Shown here: in pieces, positions 42,563 through 49,922 of the stretch
Layout: every line of letters starts with the position of its first letter
How positions within the stretch are numbered: position 1 is the first letter of the stretch
NCBI GenBank assembly: GCA_963798195.1
Contig: CAWCSF010000010.1
Coordinates: 124,001 to 188,000 of the forward strand
Reading direction: 5' to 3'
DNA: 64,000 nt
Origin: CAVSRC01 sp963798195
GTDB taxonomy: Bacteria > Pseudomonadota > Alphaproteobacteria > Rhizobiales > Kaistiaceae
Notes under the pieces: generated by a model
The model's database searches: none
What the model saw: only the letters and a program-made list of their open reading frames with translations
Told to the model about the DNA's origin: nothing
Translations under genes and position numbers: made by a program

Positions 42563-42868
42563 ATGTCGTTCGTCCGCAAGATCGCCCCGCTCGCCGGTGC
42601 CGCCCTGATCCTCACCGCCTTCGCCAGCGGCGCCAGCGCCTATCAGTGCAAGAAGCTGAACGTCACCGGCGTCAACGTCAGCACGGCGCAGGCCGCTGCT
42701 CTGGCCGGCGCACGGGCCGCCTGGACCGGCAAGGCCAAGGCCGCTTACGGCCTCTCCTGGTCGGTGTGGAGCATCGCCGCCTCTCCGACGCAAACCTGTG
42801 CGCCCGGCGCCAACGGCACCTTCGTCTGCACCGCGAAGGCGAAGCCCTGCAACTACGTCGTTCAGTAA
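42563..42868 (+). CDS. Small secreted protein with four cysteines
   Basis: 101 residues. The signal peptide ends at GASA (residue 26) before YQCKKLN. The mature part is about 75 residues: one Cys near its start and three in the last 25 (TCAPGANGTFVCTAKAKPC), which could form two disulfides. The middle (STAQAAALAGARAAWTGKAKAAYGLSWSVWS) looks like a helix that packs on a small beta unit. I recognise similar short periplasmic proteins in rhizobia only as hypothetical. AAAGGA precedes the ATG. A strong terminator follows. Confidence 0.75.
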   Translation: MSFVRKIAPLAGAALILTAFASGASAYQCKKLNVTGVNVSTAQAAALAGARAAWTGKAKAAYGLSWSVWSIAASPTQTCAPGANGTFVCTAKAKPCNYVVQ

Positions 42869-42934
42869 CGGCAGCAGGCGGAAGCGCGGCCGGCGGGTGC
42901 CGCGCTTCCGTCAAACGTTCCCCCGCGGGAAAAT

Positions 42935-42959
42935 GGCGCGGCCCCGGCCGCGCCTTTTT
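42935..42959 (+). terminator. Rho-independent terminator of the small secreted protein
   Basis: GGCGCGGC (42935-42942) pairs with GCCGCGCC (42947-42954) around CCCG, followed by five T. Confidence 0.88.
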
Positions 42960-42964
42960 CGGGA

Positions 42965-43690
42965 TCACAGAAAACGATAGTCCGTGCCGTCCAGAACCAC
43001 GCAGGTCAGCGGCCCGCCGAACACGGCGCCGGTGTCCACGTTGATGCGGTTGGGGCGCACCTCGCGCGGGTTCTTCGGCGTGTGTCCGTGCACCACGACC
43101 ACGCCATGATCCCTCTCGTCCCAGAGGAATTCTTCGCGGATCCAGATCAGGTCGTTCTCATCCTGCCGGTCGAGTGGAACGCCGGGCCTGATCCCGGCGT
43201 GGCAGAAGAAATAGTCGCCTAGGCGCGCCGCGACCGGCAGCCCCTCCAGGAACGCGCGATCCGCGGCCGGTATCTTCTCGGCGAACTGCCGTGAGAGCTT
43301 TGCAAAGTCGTAGCCGCCGAGAAACGATCGGCCCGGCGTCACGCCGTAGGAACGCAGCGTGGCATCGCCGCCATTGTCGAGCCACATCTGACCGGACTTC
43401 GCCGGCTCGTCGAGAAAGCCGGTAAGCAGCGCGTCATGGTTGCCACGCAGGCACACGACATGGCCGTCCTCGGCCGTGAGGCGCGCCAGCCGCGCGACCA
43501 CGCCGGCCGAATCCGGCCCGCGATCGACGTAGTCGCCGACATGGATGACGCGGTGGTCCGGCGCCGGCCTTTCGGCCAGATCGGCGGCAATGCGGTCGTG
43601 CATGTCGGCGAGCTCGGCATCCAGTCCATGCACGTCGCCGATGGCATAGAGGCGCATTCCCTCCGGCGTGCGCGATTGACTGAGGAACAT
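42965..43690 (-). CDS. Metallophosphoesterase, PPP-type protein phosphatase
   Basis: 241 residues. It has all the PPP motifs: GDVHG, GDYVDRG, RGNHD, HAGI and HGHT, which bind two metal ions for phosphate ester hydrolysis. The size is that of bacterial PrpA/lambda-type serine/threonine phosphatases. The substrate is unknown. ATG 43690 is preceded by GGAG seven bases upstream; the GTG at 43696 is an alternative. It is divergent from the amidotransferase gene. Confidence 0.93.
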   Translation of the reverse strand: MFLSQSRTPEGMRLYAIGDVHGLDAELADMHDRIAADLAERPAPDHRVIHVGDYVDRGPDSAGVVARLARLTAEDGHVVCLRGNHDALLTGFLDEPAKSGQMWLDNGGDATLRSYGVTPGRSFLGGYDFAKLSRQFAEKIPAADRAFLEGLPVAARLGDYFFCHAGIRPGVPLDRQDENDLIWIREEFLWDERDHGVVVVHGHTPKNPREVRPNRINVDTGAVFGGPLTCVVLDGTDYRFL

Positions 43691-43768
43691 TTCCACTCTC
43701 CGTTGCGCCTGCTCGTAGCGGATTTACCGCCGTGGTAACAAGGCCGGCTGATCGGCGGAGCCTCGACC

Positions 43769-44470
43769 GTGCGCGTTCTTGTCATCGAAAATCTTGCCGG
43801 AACGACGCTCGGTCAGGTCGAAACGGCACTCAGCGAGGTCGGTGCTGGGCTTGACGTGCGCCGCATGTGGGCGGGCGCTGAACTGCCCGCCGATGCTTCG
43901 GGCCACGAGGCGCTGGTCGTTCTCGGCGGAGAGCAGAGCGCGGTCGACGACGCCGACCATCCCTATCTGCCGCGTCTGGCCGACCTGACGCGCACCTTCG
44001 GTGATGCCGGCAAGGCCGTGCTCGGCATCTGCCTTGGCGCGCAACTGGTCGCACGGGGATACGGCGCCACCAACATCCTTGGCCGGCCGCTGGAGTTCGG
44101 CTGGCGCCATGTGCGCCCGACGGCGGCCGGACGTACCGATCCTGTGGTCGGCGTAGTCGGGGAGGGCGCGCCGCTCTTTCACTGGCACCTCGACACATTC
44201 ACGCTCCCGCCCGGCGCGACGCACCTTGCGACAAGCGCGCAAACCGCGATGCAGGCGTTCCGCATTGGCCGCGCCGTCTATGGCATCCAGTTTCACTTCG
44301 AGGCCGACACGCGTCTGGTCGCGCAGTGGAACGCGGACTTCGCCGAGCTGATCGCGCGCGAGACCCCCGATTGGCCCGAACGCTGGCCGCAGGAAGCCGC
44401 ACGCCATGGCCCGAAGGCCGACGCAACCGGTCTCGCGCTCGCCCGAAACTGGGTGAAGCTGATCGGCTAG
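43769..44470 (+). CDS. Class I glutamine amidotransferase
   Basis: 233 residues from GTG 43769. The nucleophile elbow is VLGICLGAQLVARGYG, and YGIQFHFEAD holds the His and Glu of the triad. The fold is like the GuaA amidotransferase domain and the YfeJ/GatD-like stand-alone group, which act on small molecules or are of unknown partner. No synthetase partner adjoins. Its TAG stop shares CTAG (44467-44470) with the convergent lutC. Confidence 0.9.
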   Translation: MRVLVIENLAGTTLGQVETALSEVGAGLDVRRMWAGAELPADASGHEALVVLGGEQSAVDDADHPYLPRLADLTRTFGDAGKAVLGICLGAQLVARGYGATNILGRPLEFGWRHVRPTAAGRTDPVVGVVGEGAPLFHWHLDTFTLPPGATHLATSAQTAMQAFRIGRAVYGIQFHFEADTRLVAQWNADFAELIARETPDWPERWPQEAARHGPKADATGLALARNWVKLIG

Positions 44471-45141
44471 ACCTCGCCCACGATGACGATGTGCAGGCTG
44501 CGCGGCCCGTGCGCGCCGAGGATGATGGTCTGCTCGATGTCGCCCGAGCGCGACGGCCCGGTGATGAAATTCACCGTCCGCGGCAGCGTGCCCTTGCCGA
44601 ATGTTTCGCGCAGACGGTCCCACACTGTCTCGTAGTCCCCGGCAATGTCGCCGGCATTGACCACGATGATTTCTGTCTCCGGCAGAAAGTTCAGCGTCGT
44701 CGGATTGTCGCTTCCCGACGTCATGATCAGCGTGCCGCTCTCGGCGACGCCACCGAATGCATGGCCGAGCCCGACGGCGTCATCGCCGTGCGAACGGCCG
44801 CGCGCCACTTCGATCTGCGTCTTGTTCCACGGCATCGCGCCCAGGCGCGGATCGTCGCCCATGCGGATCGCCGCCGGCAGGTTGCGACCCCGCAGGTATT
44901 CCGCGACTGCGGCGGGAACGTCCGTTGCATCACGCACCTGCGCGACGGTGGCCGAGAACTTGTCTGCCATCTTCCTGAACAGCGCGATGCGTTCGGCCGG
45001 CGGGACCTGGCCGCGCGCCGGGATCGTGCCGCGCGGCGACACGCGCAGGCGATTGTCCACGGCGGCATTCCGCGCCAACTCCTGTCCCGTAACGCCCAGC
45101 GAACGACGGATCTTGCCGAGCACGGCGTCGCGGGCGCTCAC
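44467..45141 (-). CDS. lutC: Lactate utilisation protein C
   Basis: 224 residues. LUD domain: SARDAVLGKIRRSLG at the N-terminus, then GVAESGTLIMTSGSDNPTTLNFLPETEIIVV and FITGPSRSGDIEQTIILGAHGPRSLHIVIV at the C-terminus. It is the third subunit of the LutABC L-lactate dehydrogenase complex. The GTG start overlaps the lutB stop (GTGA). The longer open frame to 45333 runs inside lutB and is not coding. Confidence 0.92.
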   Translation of the reverse strand: MSARDAVLGKIRRSLGVTGQELARNAAVDNRLRVSPRGTIPARGQVPPAERIALFRKMADKFSATVAQVRDATDVPAAVAEYLRGRNLPAAIRMGDDPRLGAMPWNKTQIEVARGRSHGDDAVGLGHAFGGVAESGTLIMTSGSDNPTTLNFLPETEIIVVNAGDIAGDYETVWDRLRETFGKGTLPRTVNFITGPSRSGDIEQTIILGAHGPRSLHIVIVGEV

Positions 45142-46559
45142 TGGGCTTTCCTCCGCTCGGCCCACAGTTCCTGAAAGGTCGCTCCCTGCGGCGCCGGCAG
45201 GTCGCGGTGCTCGGTCCAGCCGCCGGCCAACGGCAGGCTGCGGAACCGTCCCTTGCGGAAACCAAGATTGCCAAGGGCGCGCGCAGCGAATTTCGTCGCG
45301 AAGCGGTAGAGCCGCGGCCGTCGCGCGAACCACGCCCAGACGCCGAGCCCCCAGCGATAGGTCGTTGGCGAGAGGTGCCGCTCGAACTCGCGCTCGCGCC
45401 AGTGGCGCATCATCTTCGGCAGCGGGATCATCATCGGGCAGACGCTTTCGCAGCGGCCGCAGAAGGTCGAGGCATTGGGCAGGTGCCCCGCCTTGTCGAC
45501 GCCGATCAGCGTCGGCGTCAGCACGGCGCCCATCGGTCCGGGATAGACCCAGCCATAGGCGTGGCCGCCAACCTGCTGGTAGACCGGGCAGTGGTTCATG
45601 CAGGCGCCGCAGCGGATGCAGCGCAGCATGTCCTGGAATTCGCTGCCCACCATGGCCGAGCGGCCGTTGTCGAGGAGGACGACGTGGTATTCCTCCGGCC
45701 CGTCGGGATCGCCCGGCCGGCGTGGGCCGGTGGAGAACGTCGTATAGACGGATATGTCCTGGCCGCTGCCCGAGCGCGCGAGGATGCGGATGATCTGGCT
45801 GACGTCATTCAGCGTCGGCGTGATCTTCTCCAGCGACGCCAGCACGATGTGCACCTTCGGCAGGATCTGCGTCAGGTCGCCGTTGCCTTCGTTGGTGACG
45901 ATGACCGACGTGCCGGTCTCGGCGACGAGGAAGTTCGCCCCGGTGATGCCGACATCGGCCGCGAGGAAGCGCTCGCGCAGCTTGGTCCGCGCCTCGTTGA
46001 GCAGCGACGGGGGATCGGAGAGGTCCCTGTCCGGCGGCAGGTCGGTGTGCACGCGGCGGAAGTCGGCTTCCACCTGCTTCATCGAGAGGTGAACGGCCGG
46101 CGCGATGATGTGGCTCGGCGGCTCGTGGCGGATCTGGATGATGTATTCGCCGAGGTCCGTCTCGACCGGCTGGATGCCGTGTTCCTCGAGATGGTCGTTG
46201 AGCGCGATTTCTTCCGCGATCATCGACTTGCCCTTGGTAACAGTCTTCGCGCCGACGCTCTGGCAGATGCCGAGGATGATGTCGCGCGCGTCCGCCGCGG
46301 TCTCGGCGTAGTGAACATGGCCGCCGGCCTCGTTCACCTTCTCCTCGTAGGCCTCGAGGTAGAGGTCGAGATGCGCCAGCGTGTGGTTCTTGATGTCGCG
46401 GGCGCTTTCGCGAAGCTGCTGGAACTCGGGCAACTGCGCGACGGCCGCCGCGCGCTTGTCGACGAAGCGCGGGCGGGCGTGCTTCAGCGCGCCCTGCAGT
46501 TGCACGTCGTCGAGCGCACGGCGCGCGTTCTGCTTGAAGGCGGGGGAGGTGGCGTCCAT
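45138..46559 (-). CDS. lutB: Lactate utilisation protein B, iron-sulfur subunit
   Basis: 473 residues. It has an N-terminal LUD domain (KGKSMIAEEIALNDHLEEHGIQPVETDLGEYIIQI, ETGTSVIVTNEGNGDL) and a ferredoxin-like part with two 4Fe-4S motifs: CIRCGACMNHCPVY and CGRCESVCPMMIPLP. It passes electrons from lactate oxidation to the respiratory chain. It lies between lutA (1 bp away) and lutC (4-bp overlap), so the three genes form one operon on the minus strand. Confidence 0.95.
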   Translation of the reverse strand: MDATSPAFKQNARRALDDVQLQGALKHARPRFVDKRAAAVAQLPEFQQLRESARDIKNHTLAHLDLYLEAYEEKVNEAGGHVHYAETAADARDIILGICQSVGAKTVTKGKSMIAEEIALNDHLEEHGIQPVETDLGEYIIQIRHEPPSHIIAPAVHLSMKQVEADFRRVHTDLPPDRDLSDPPSLLNEARTKLRERFLAADVGITGANFLVAETGTSVIVTNEGNGDLTQILPKVHIVLASLEKITPTLNDVSQIIRILARSGSGQDISVYTTFSTGPRRPGDPDGPEEYHVVLLDNGRSAMVGSEFQDMLRCIRCGACMNHCPVYQQVGGHAYGWVYPGPMGAVLTPTLIGVDKAGHLPNASTFCGRCESVCPMMIPLPKMMRHWREREFERHLSPTTYRWGLGVWAWFARRPRLYRFATKFAARALGNLGFRKGRFRSLPLAGGWTEHRDLPAPQGATFQELWAERRKAQ

Positions 46560-46560
46560 T

Positions 46561-47334
46561 TTATTCGCCCGCCTCGCCGATCGCCGGTGTGTCAGTCATG
46601 CCGGCCAGCACCTCGGCGACGTGGCGCGTGGCCACCGGGCGTCCCTGGCGCTGGAGCTTGCCCGCCATGTTCATCAGGCAGCCAAGATCCCCGGCAAGCA
46701 GCGTGCCCGCTCCGGATTCAGCGATCGCGGCAGTCTTCTGTTCGACGATGCCGTTCGAGATATCGGGATACTTGACGCAAAAGGTGCCGCCGAAACCACA
46801 GCAGACATCGGCTTCCTTGAGTTCGTTGAGCTTGAGCCCGGCGACCGATTTGAGCAGCGTCCGCGGCTGGTCGCGCACGCCGAGTTCGCGAAGGCCCGAG
46901 CAGGAGTCGTGATATGTGACCGACCCGTCGAACGCCGCCTCCACCCGGCTCATGCCAAGCACGTCGACGAGGAAGCTGATGAGCTCGAACGTTCTGGCGG
47001 ATAGCGCCTCGGCACGCGCCTGCCACTGCGGGTCGTCGGCGAACAGTTCGGGATAGTGCGCCTTGATCATGCCGGCGCAGGAGCCGGACGGAGCCACGAC
47101 GTAGTCGAAAGGCTCGAAGGCGGCGATGACCTGCTCGGCGATGGCGCGCGTGTCGCGCCGGTCGCCCGAGTTGTAGGCCGGTTGTCCACAACATGTCTGT
47201 GACTGCGGAACCTCGACCGCGCAGCCGGCGTCTTCAAGCAGCTTCACTGCGGCGAAACCGACAGTCGGACGAAACAGATCGACAAGGCAGGTGACGAAAA
47301 GGCCAACCGTAGGCCGGCTTTCTGCTGGCGACAT
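46561..47334 (-). CDS. lutA: Lactate utilisation protein A (CCG-domain)
   Basis: 257 residues. Two CCG (cysteine-rich) domains: VGLFVTCLVDLFRPTVG, PQSQTCCGQPAYNSGD and, in the second, VTYHDSCSGLRELG and EADVCCGFGGTFCVKYPDIS. It is the first gene of lutABC, whose product oxidises L-lactate to pyruvate. ATG 47334 is preceded by GGAAGA and chosen over a start at 47364, which would lie in the operator-like dyad. An inverted repeat at 47342-47366 lies immediately upstream. Confidence 0.93.
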   Translation of the reverse strand: MSPAESRPTVGLFVTCLVDLFRPTVGFAAVKLLEDAGCAVEVPQSQTCCGQPAYNSGDRRDTRAIAEQVIAAFEPFDYVVAPSGSCAGMIKAHYPELFADDPQWQARAEALSARTFELISFLVDVLGMSRVEAAFDGSVTYHDSCSGLRELGVRDQPRTLLKSVAGLKLNELKEADVCCGFGGTFCVKYPDISNGIVEQKTAAIAESGAGTLLAGDLGCLMNMAGKLQRQGRPVATRHVAEVLAGMTDTPAIGEAGE

Positions 47335-47341
47335 TGTTCTT

Positions 47342-47366
47342 CCTTGGCGCATGTGACGCGCCAAGG
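47342..47366 (-). promoter_or_regulatory. 9-bp inverted repeat just upstream of lutA
   Basis: CCTTGGCGC-N7-GCGCCAAGG is a perfect dyad ending 8 bases before the lutA start. It could be an operator for a lactate-responsive regulator or an mRNA hairpin that affects translation. No regulator gene adjoins lutABC here. Confidence 0.5.
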
Positions 47367-47427
47367 TTCGATAGCAGGTGAAACCGGGTGGTTACAACAA
47401 GCCTGTGGCTCCCGACGCACGTTGAGC

Positions 47428-47456
47428 GGGGCGGCCTCCCGACACGGTGCCGCCCC
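47428..47456 (-). terminator. Hairpin between the small secreted protein gene and lutA
   Basis: GGGGCGGC (47428-47435) pairs with GCCGCCCC (47449-47456). It follows the minus-strand gene that ends at 47481. There is no clear T run, so termination is uncertain. Confidence 0.4.
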
Positions 47457-47480
47457 GATCCGTTGCGACGGTGGGAGTGC

Positions 47481-47786
47481 CTACTGCCGGCTCCATTTGC
47501 CGTAGCCGCCGTAACCGCAGTTGTCGCCGGGGCTGCTCGCAGACTGACCCGCGTCATTCTGGGTCGCGCCGTTGATGTTCTTGTTTTCGATCCGCTGCCA
47601 GCCGATCGCCTCGAAAAATTCCGGAAGGCGCGAGTGGCGGCAAACGGTGACTGCCGTGTAGGGGCTTCCATTGGGCTGGGTGATGCGTACGCAGCCGGAT
47701 GTCTTGGCGCTCGCCGGCGCCGATGCGGCAAGGCTGATGACAATACCAAGCCCCAGCAGAGAAAGGCCCGAGACCAGTGTCTTCAT
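47481..47786 (-). CDS. Small secreted protein, unknown function
   Basis: 101 residues. The signal peptide ends at PASA (about residue 27). The mature part begins KTSGCVRITQPNGSPYTAVTVCRHSRLPEFFEAIGWQRIENKNI and ends Gly/Tyr-rich, with three cysteines. I do not recognise it. ATG 47786 is set by GGAG nine bases upstream. It stands alone with its own promoter region in the AT-rich gap upstream. Confidence 0.7.
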   Translation of the reverse strand: MKTLVSGLSLLGLGIVISLAASAPASAKTSGCVRITQPNGSPYTAVTVCRHSRLPEFFEAIGWQRIENKNINGATQNDAGQSASSPGDNCGYGGYGKWSRQ

Positions 47787-48137
47787 TGTAAACAACTCCA
47801 AATTTTACGCCGCGCGTGAAGCAGGCCTCGTGCTTCAGCGACAAGTAAAATCCTCCCGAAAGCTTCGCGCAAGAGAATTCGTCTACGAAATAACGAAACG
47901 TTAACGTGAAAGAACCTGTGGCGGAGCGTTGGTCCATGCGCTTTACTTCTCGGTAGAATCCCATGGCCGTCAGGTTAACGCACCGGTAAACGTGACAGGA
48001 TCGAAGCGTCGTAATGGGATTGAACGTGCTCGGCCGCATTCGCCTGTCTTTCGGCTAAGCGTTGTACTGGTGCATGCTGCCTCGCAGGCACTACATTTCA
48101 GGCGAACTTGGCCTGACCACCGGACCTGGGAGCCGCC
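47787..48137. other. Gene-free, AT-richer intergenic stretch
   Basis: 351 bp between the divergent small secreted-protein gene and glcD. It is clearly more AT-rich than its flanks. It holds a perfect 10-bp palindrome ACGTTAACGT at 47898-47907 and, near 47975, a weak CtrA-like TTAA-N7-GTAA. One 70-codon open frame (47929-48141) has no SD and atypical composition. Promoters for both flanking genes should be here; I see no RNA gene. Confidence 0.6.
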
Positions 48138-49577
48138 GTGACCGCCATCGTGATGCCAGCTGCCGACGCGAACGTCCTCGGTCGCCGTGACGAGATCGTC
48201 TCCGGCCTGATGGAAATTCTCGGAGCTGCGGGTGTCATCACGTCGGAGGATGAGCGCCGCGCCTACGAGACCGACGCACTGACCGCGTATCGCGCGGTTC
48301 CACTGGCCGTCGTGCTTCCCGCCTCCACCGACCAGGTCTCCGCGACGCTGAAGTTCCTTGGGCGCAATGGCGTGAAGGTCGTCGCCCGTGGGGCCGGCAC
48401 GTCGCTGTCGGGCGGCGCGCTGCCGTCGTCGGATTGCGTCGTCATGGGGCTCGCCCGCATGAACCGCATCCTCTCGGTCGACTACGAGAACCGCGTGGCG
48501 ACGGTCGAGGCCGGCGTCACCAACATCAATGTCTCCAATGCCGTCTCCCCGAAGGGGTTCTTCTACGCCCCGGATCCATCGAGCCAGCTTGCCTGCACCA
48601 TCGCCGGCAACGTCGCCATGAATTCCGGCGGAGCGCATTGCCTGAAGTACGGCGTCACCACCAACAACGTGCTCGGCCTGAAGATGGTGACGATCGACGG
48701 GACAGTGCTGGAGATCGGCGGCAGCCATCTCGACGCGCCGGGCTACGACGTGCTCGGGCTCATCATCGGTTCCGAGGGGCAGCTCGGCGTCGTCACCGAG
48801 GTCACCGTGCGCATCCTCCGCGCTGCCGAGGGCGCCCGGCCGATGCTGATGGGGTTCTCCTCGGCCGAGTCGGCCGGCGCCTGTGTCGCCGCGATCATCG
48901 CCTCGGGCATCATCCCGGTCGCGATCGAATACATGGACGGCCCGGCGATCAAGGCCTGCGAGGACTTTGCCCATGCCGGCTATCCGCTCGACGTCGAGGC
49001 CCTGCTGATCGTCGAGGTGGAGGGATCGGAGGCCGAAATCGCCGACCTGATCGGCCGCATCACGGCAATCGCGGAAACGTTCAAGCCGCAGACCATGCGC
49101 GTGTCGCAATCGGAGGCCGAGAGCGCCGCCATCTGGAAGGGCCGCAAGGCCGCATTCGGCGCCATGGGCCAGATCGCCGACTACATGTGCATGGACGGCG
49201 TCATCCCCACCGGCCGCCTGCCGGAGGTGCTGAAGCGCGTCGGCGAAATCTGTTCCGGCTACGGCCTGCGCGTCTCGAACATCTTCCACGCCGGCGATGG
49301 CAACCTGCATCCGCTGATCCTCTACGACGCCAACAAGCCCGGCGACATCGAGAAGGCCGAACAGGCCGGCGCGGACGTGTTGAAACTCTGCGTCGAGGTC
49401 GGCGGCTGCCTCACCGGCGAGCATGGCGTCGGCATCGAGAAACGCGACCTGATGGCCGTGCAGTTCAACGCCATCGATCTGGCTCAGCAGATGCGCATCA
49501 AGAGCGTTTTCGACCCGCAATGGCTGCTCAACCCGGCGAAGGTGTTTCCGCTGGAAGGCCGCCCCACGGCCGCCTGA
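48138..49577 (+). CDS. glcD: Glycolate oxidase subunit GlcD (FAD-linked)
   Basis: 479 residues from GTG 48138 (SD GGGAG). The FAD-binding PCMH domain has RGAGTSLSGGALPSSDCVVMGLARM and CTIAGNVAMNSGGAHCLKYGVTTNNVLGL; the C-terminal cap has HAGDGNLHPLILYD and GGCLTGEHGVGIEKRDLM. It oxidises glycolate (or D-lactate) to glyoxylate with GlcE and GlcF at the inner membrane. Unlike E. coli, a small FNR-box gene separates it from glcE. Confidence 0.94.
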   Translation: MTAIVMPAADANVLGRRDEIVSGLMEILGAAGVITSEDERRAYETDALTAYRAVPLAVVLPASTDQVSATLKFLGRNGVKVVARGAGTSLSGGALPSSDCVVMGLARMNRILSVDYENRVATVEAGVTNINVSNAVSPKGFFYAPDPSSQLACTIAGNVAMNSGGAHCLKYGVTTNNVLGLKMVTIDGTVLEIGGSHLDAPGYDVLGLIIGSEGQLGVVTEVTVRILRAAEGARPMLMGFSSAESAGACVAAIIASGIIPVAIEYMDGPAIKACEDFAHAGYPLDVEALLIVEVEGSEAEIADLIGRITAIAETFKPQTMRVSQSEAESAAIWKGRKAAFGAMGQIADYMCMDGVIPTGRLPEVLKRVGEICSGYGLRVSNIFHAGDGNLHPLILYDANKPGDIEKAEQAGADVLKLCVEVGGCLTGEHGVGIEKRDLMAVQFNAIDLAQQMRIKSVFDPQWLLNPAKVFPLEGRPTAA

Positions 49578-49593
49578 ACCGGCCGCGCAGCGC

Positions 49594-49607
49594 TTGACCT
49601 GCATCAA
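49594..49607 (+). promoter_or_regulatory. FNR/FixK box upstream of a 58-residue protein
   Basis: TTGACCTGCATCAA fits TTGAY-N4-ATCAA. The centre, 49600.5, predicts a transcription start at 49642, two bases before the ATG at 49644, so the message may be nearly leaderless. Confidence 0.7.
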
Positions 49608-49643
49608 GGCCGCCGCAACCGCAACACCGACAGGTTTGGTGAC

Positions 49644-49820
49644 ATGGAAAAGATCAAGATCGAACAGCACTCGTCCATCGGCCTGGTCTGGGCCGCGGGA
49701 TGGCTTTTCACCATCGGATTCCTGAAGCTCGGCTTCTGGCAGGGCGTGTTCGCCCTCATCATCTGGCCCTACCACATCGGCACATGGGTCGCCTCGCTGC
49801 CGGGGCCGCTGCCTGCCTGA
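49644..49820 (+). CDS. 58-residue membrane protein under an FNR-type box
   Basis: MEKIKIEQHSSIGLVWAAGW begins the protein. The rest is a hydrophobic, aromatic-rich stretch that can form one or two membrane helices (LFTIGFLKLGFWQGVFALIIWPYHIGTWV). It is read cleanly from ATG to TGA between glcD and glcE and the codon bias fits. It looks like the small potassium-free, Trp-rich membrane proteins sometimes found next to cytochrome oxidase genes, but I cannot name a family. The FNR/FixK box just upstream is the main evidence for expression. The SD is weak. Confidence 0.65.
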   Translation: MEKIKIEQHSSIGLVWAAGWLFTIGFLKLGFWQGVFALIIWPYHIGTWVASLPGPLPA

Positions 49821-49922
49821 CCCATCCGCGCTTCCCACCGCGCGATCCAGCCGTTATTGCTTCCCTGCCGAATGAGCAAAGCTCTCGCGCCCTGAACGGC
49901 GCCGGCGAGGGAACCCCAGCGC

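Noticed and set aside
47929..48141. 70-codon open frame in the large gap before glcD
   Set aside because: No SD, atypical composition, no motif. I see no support for a gene.
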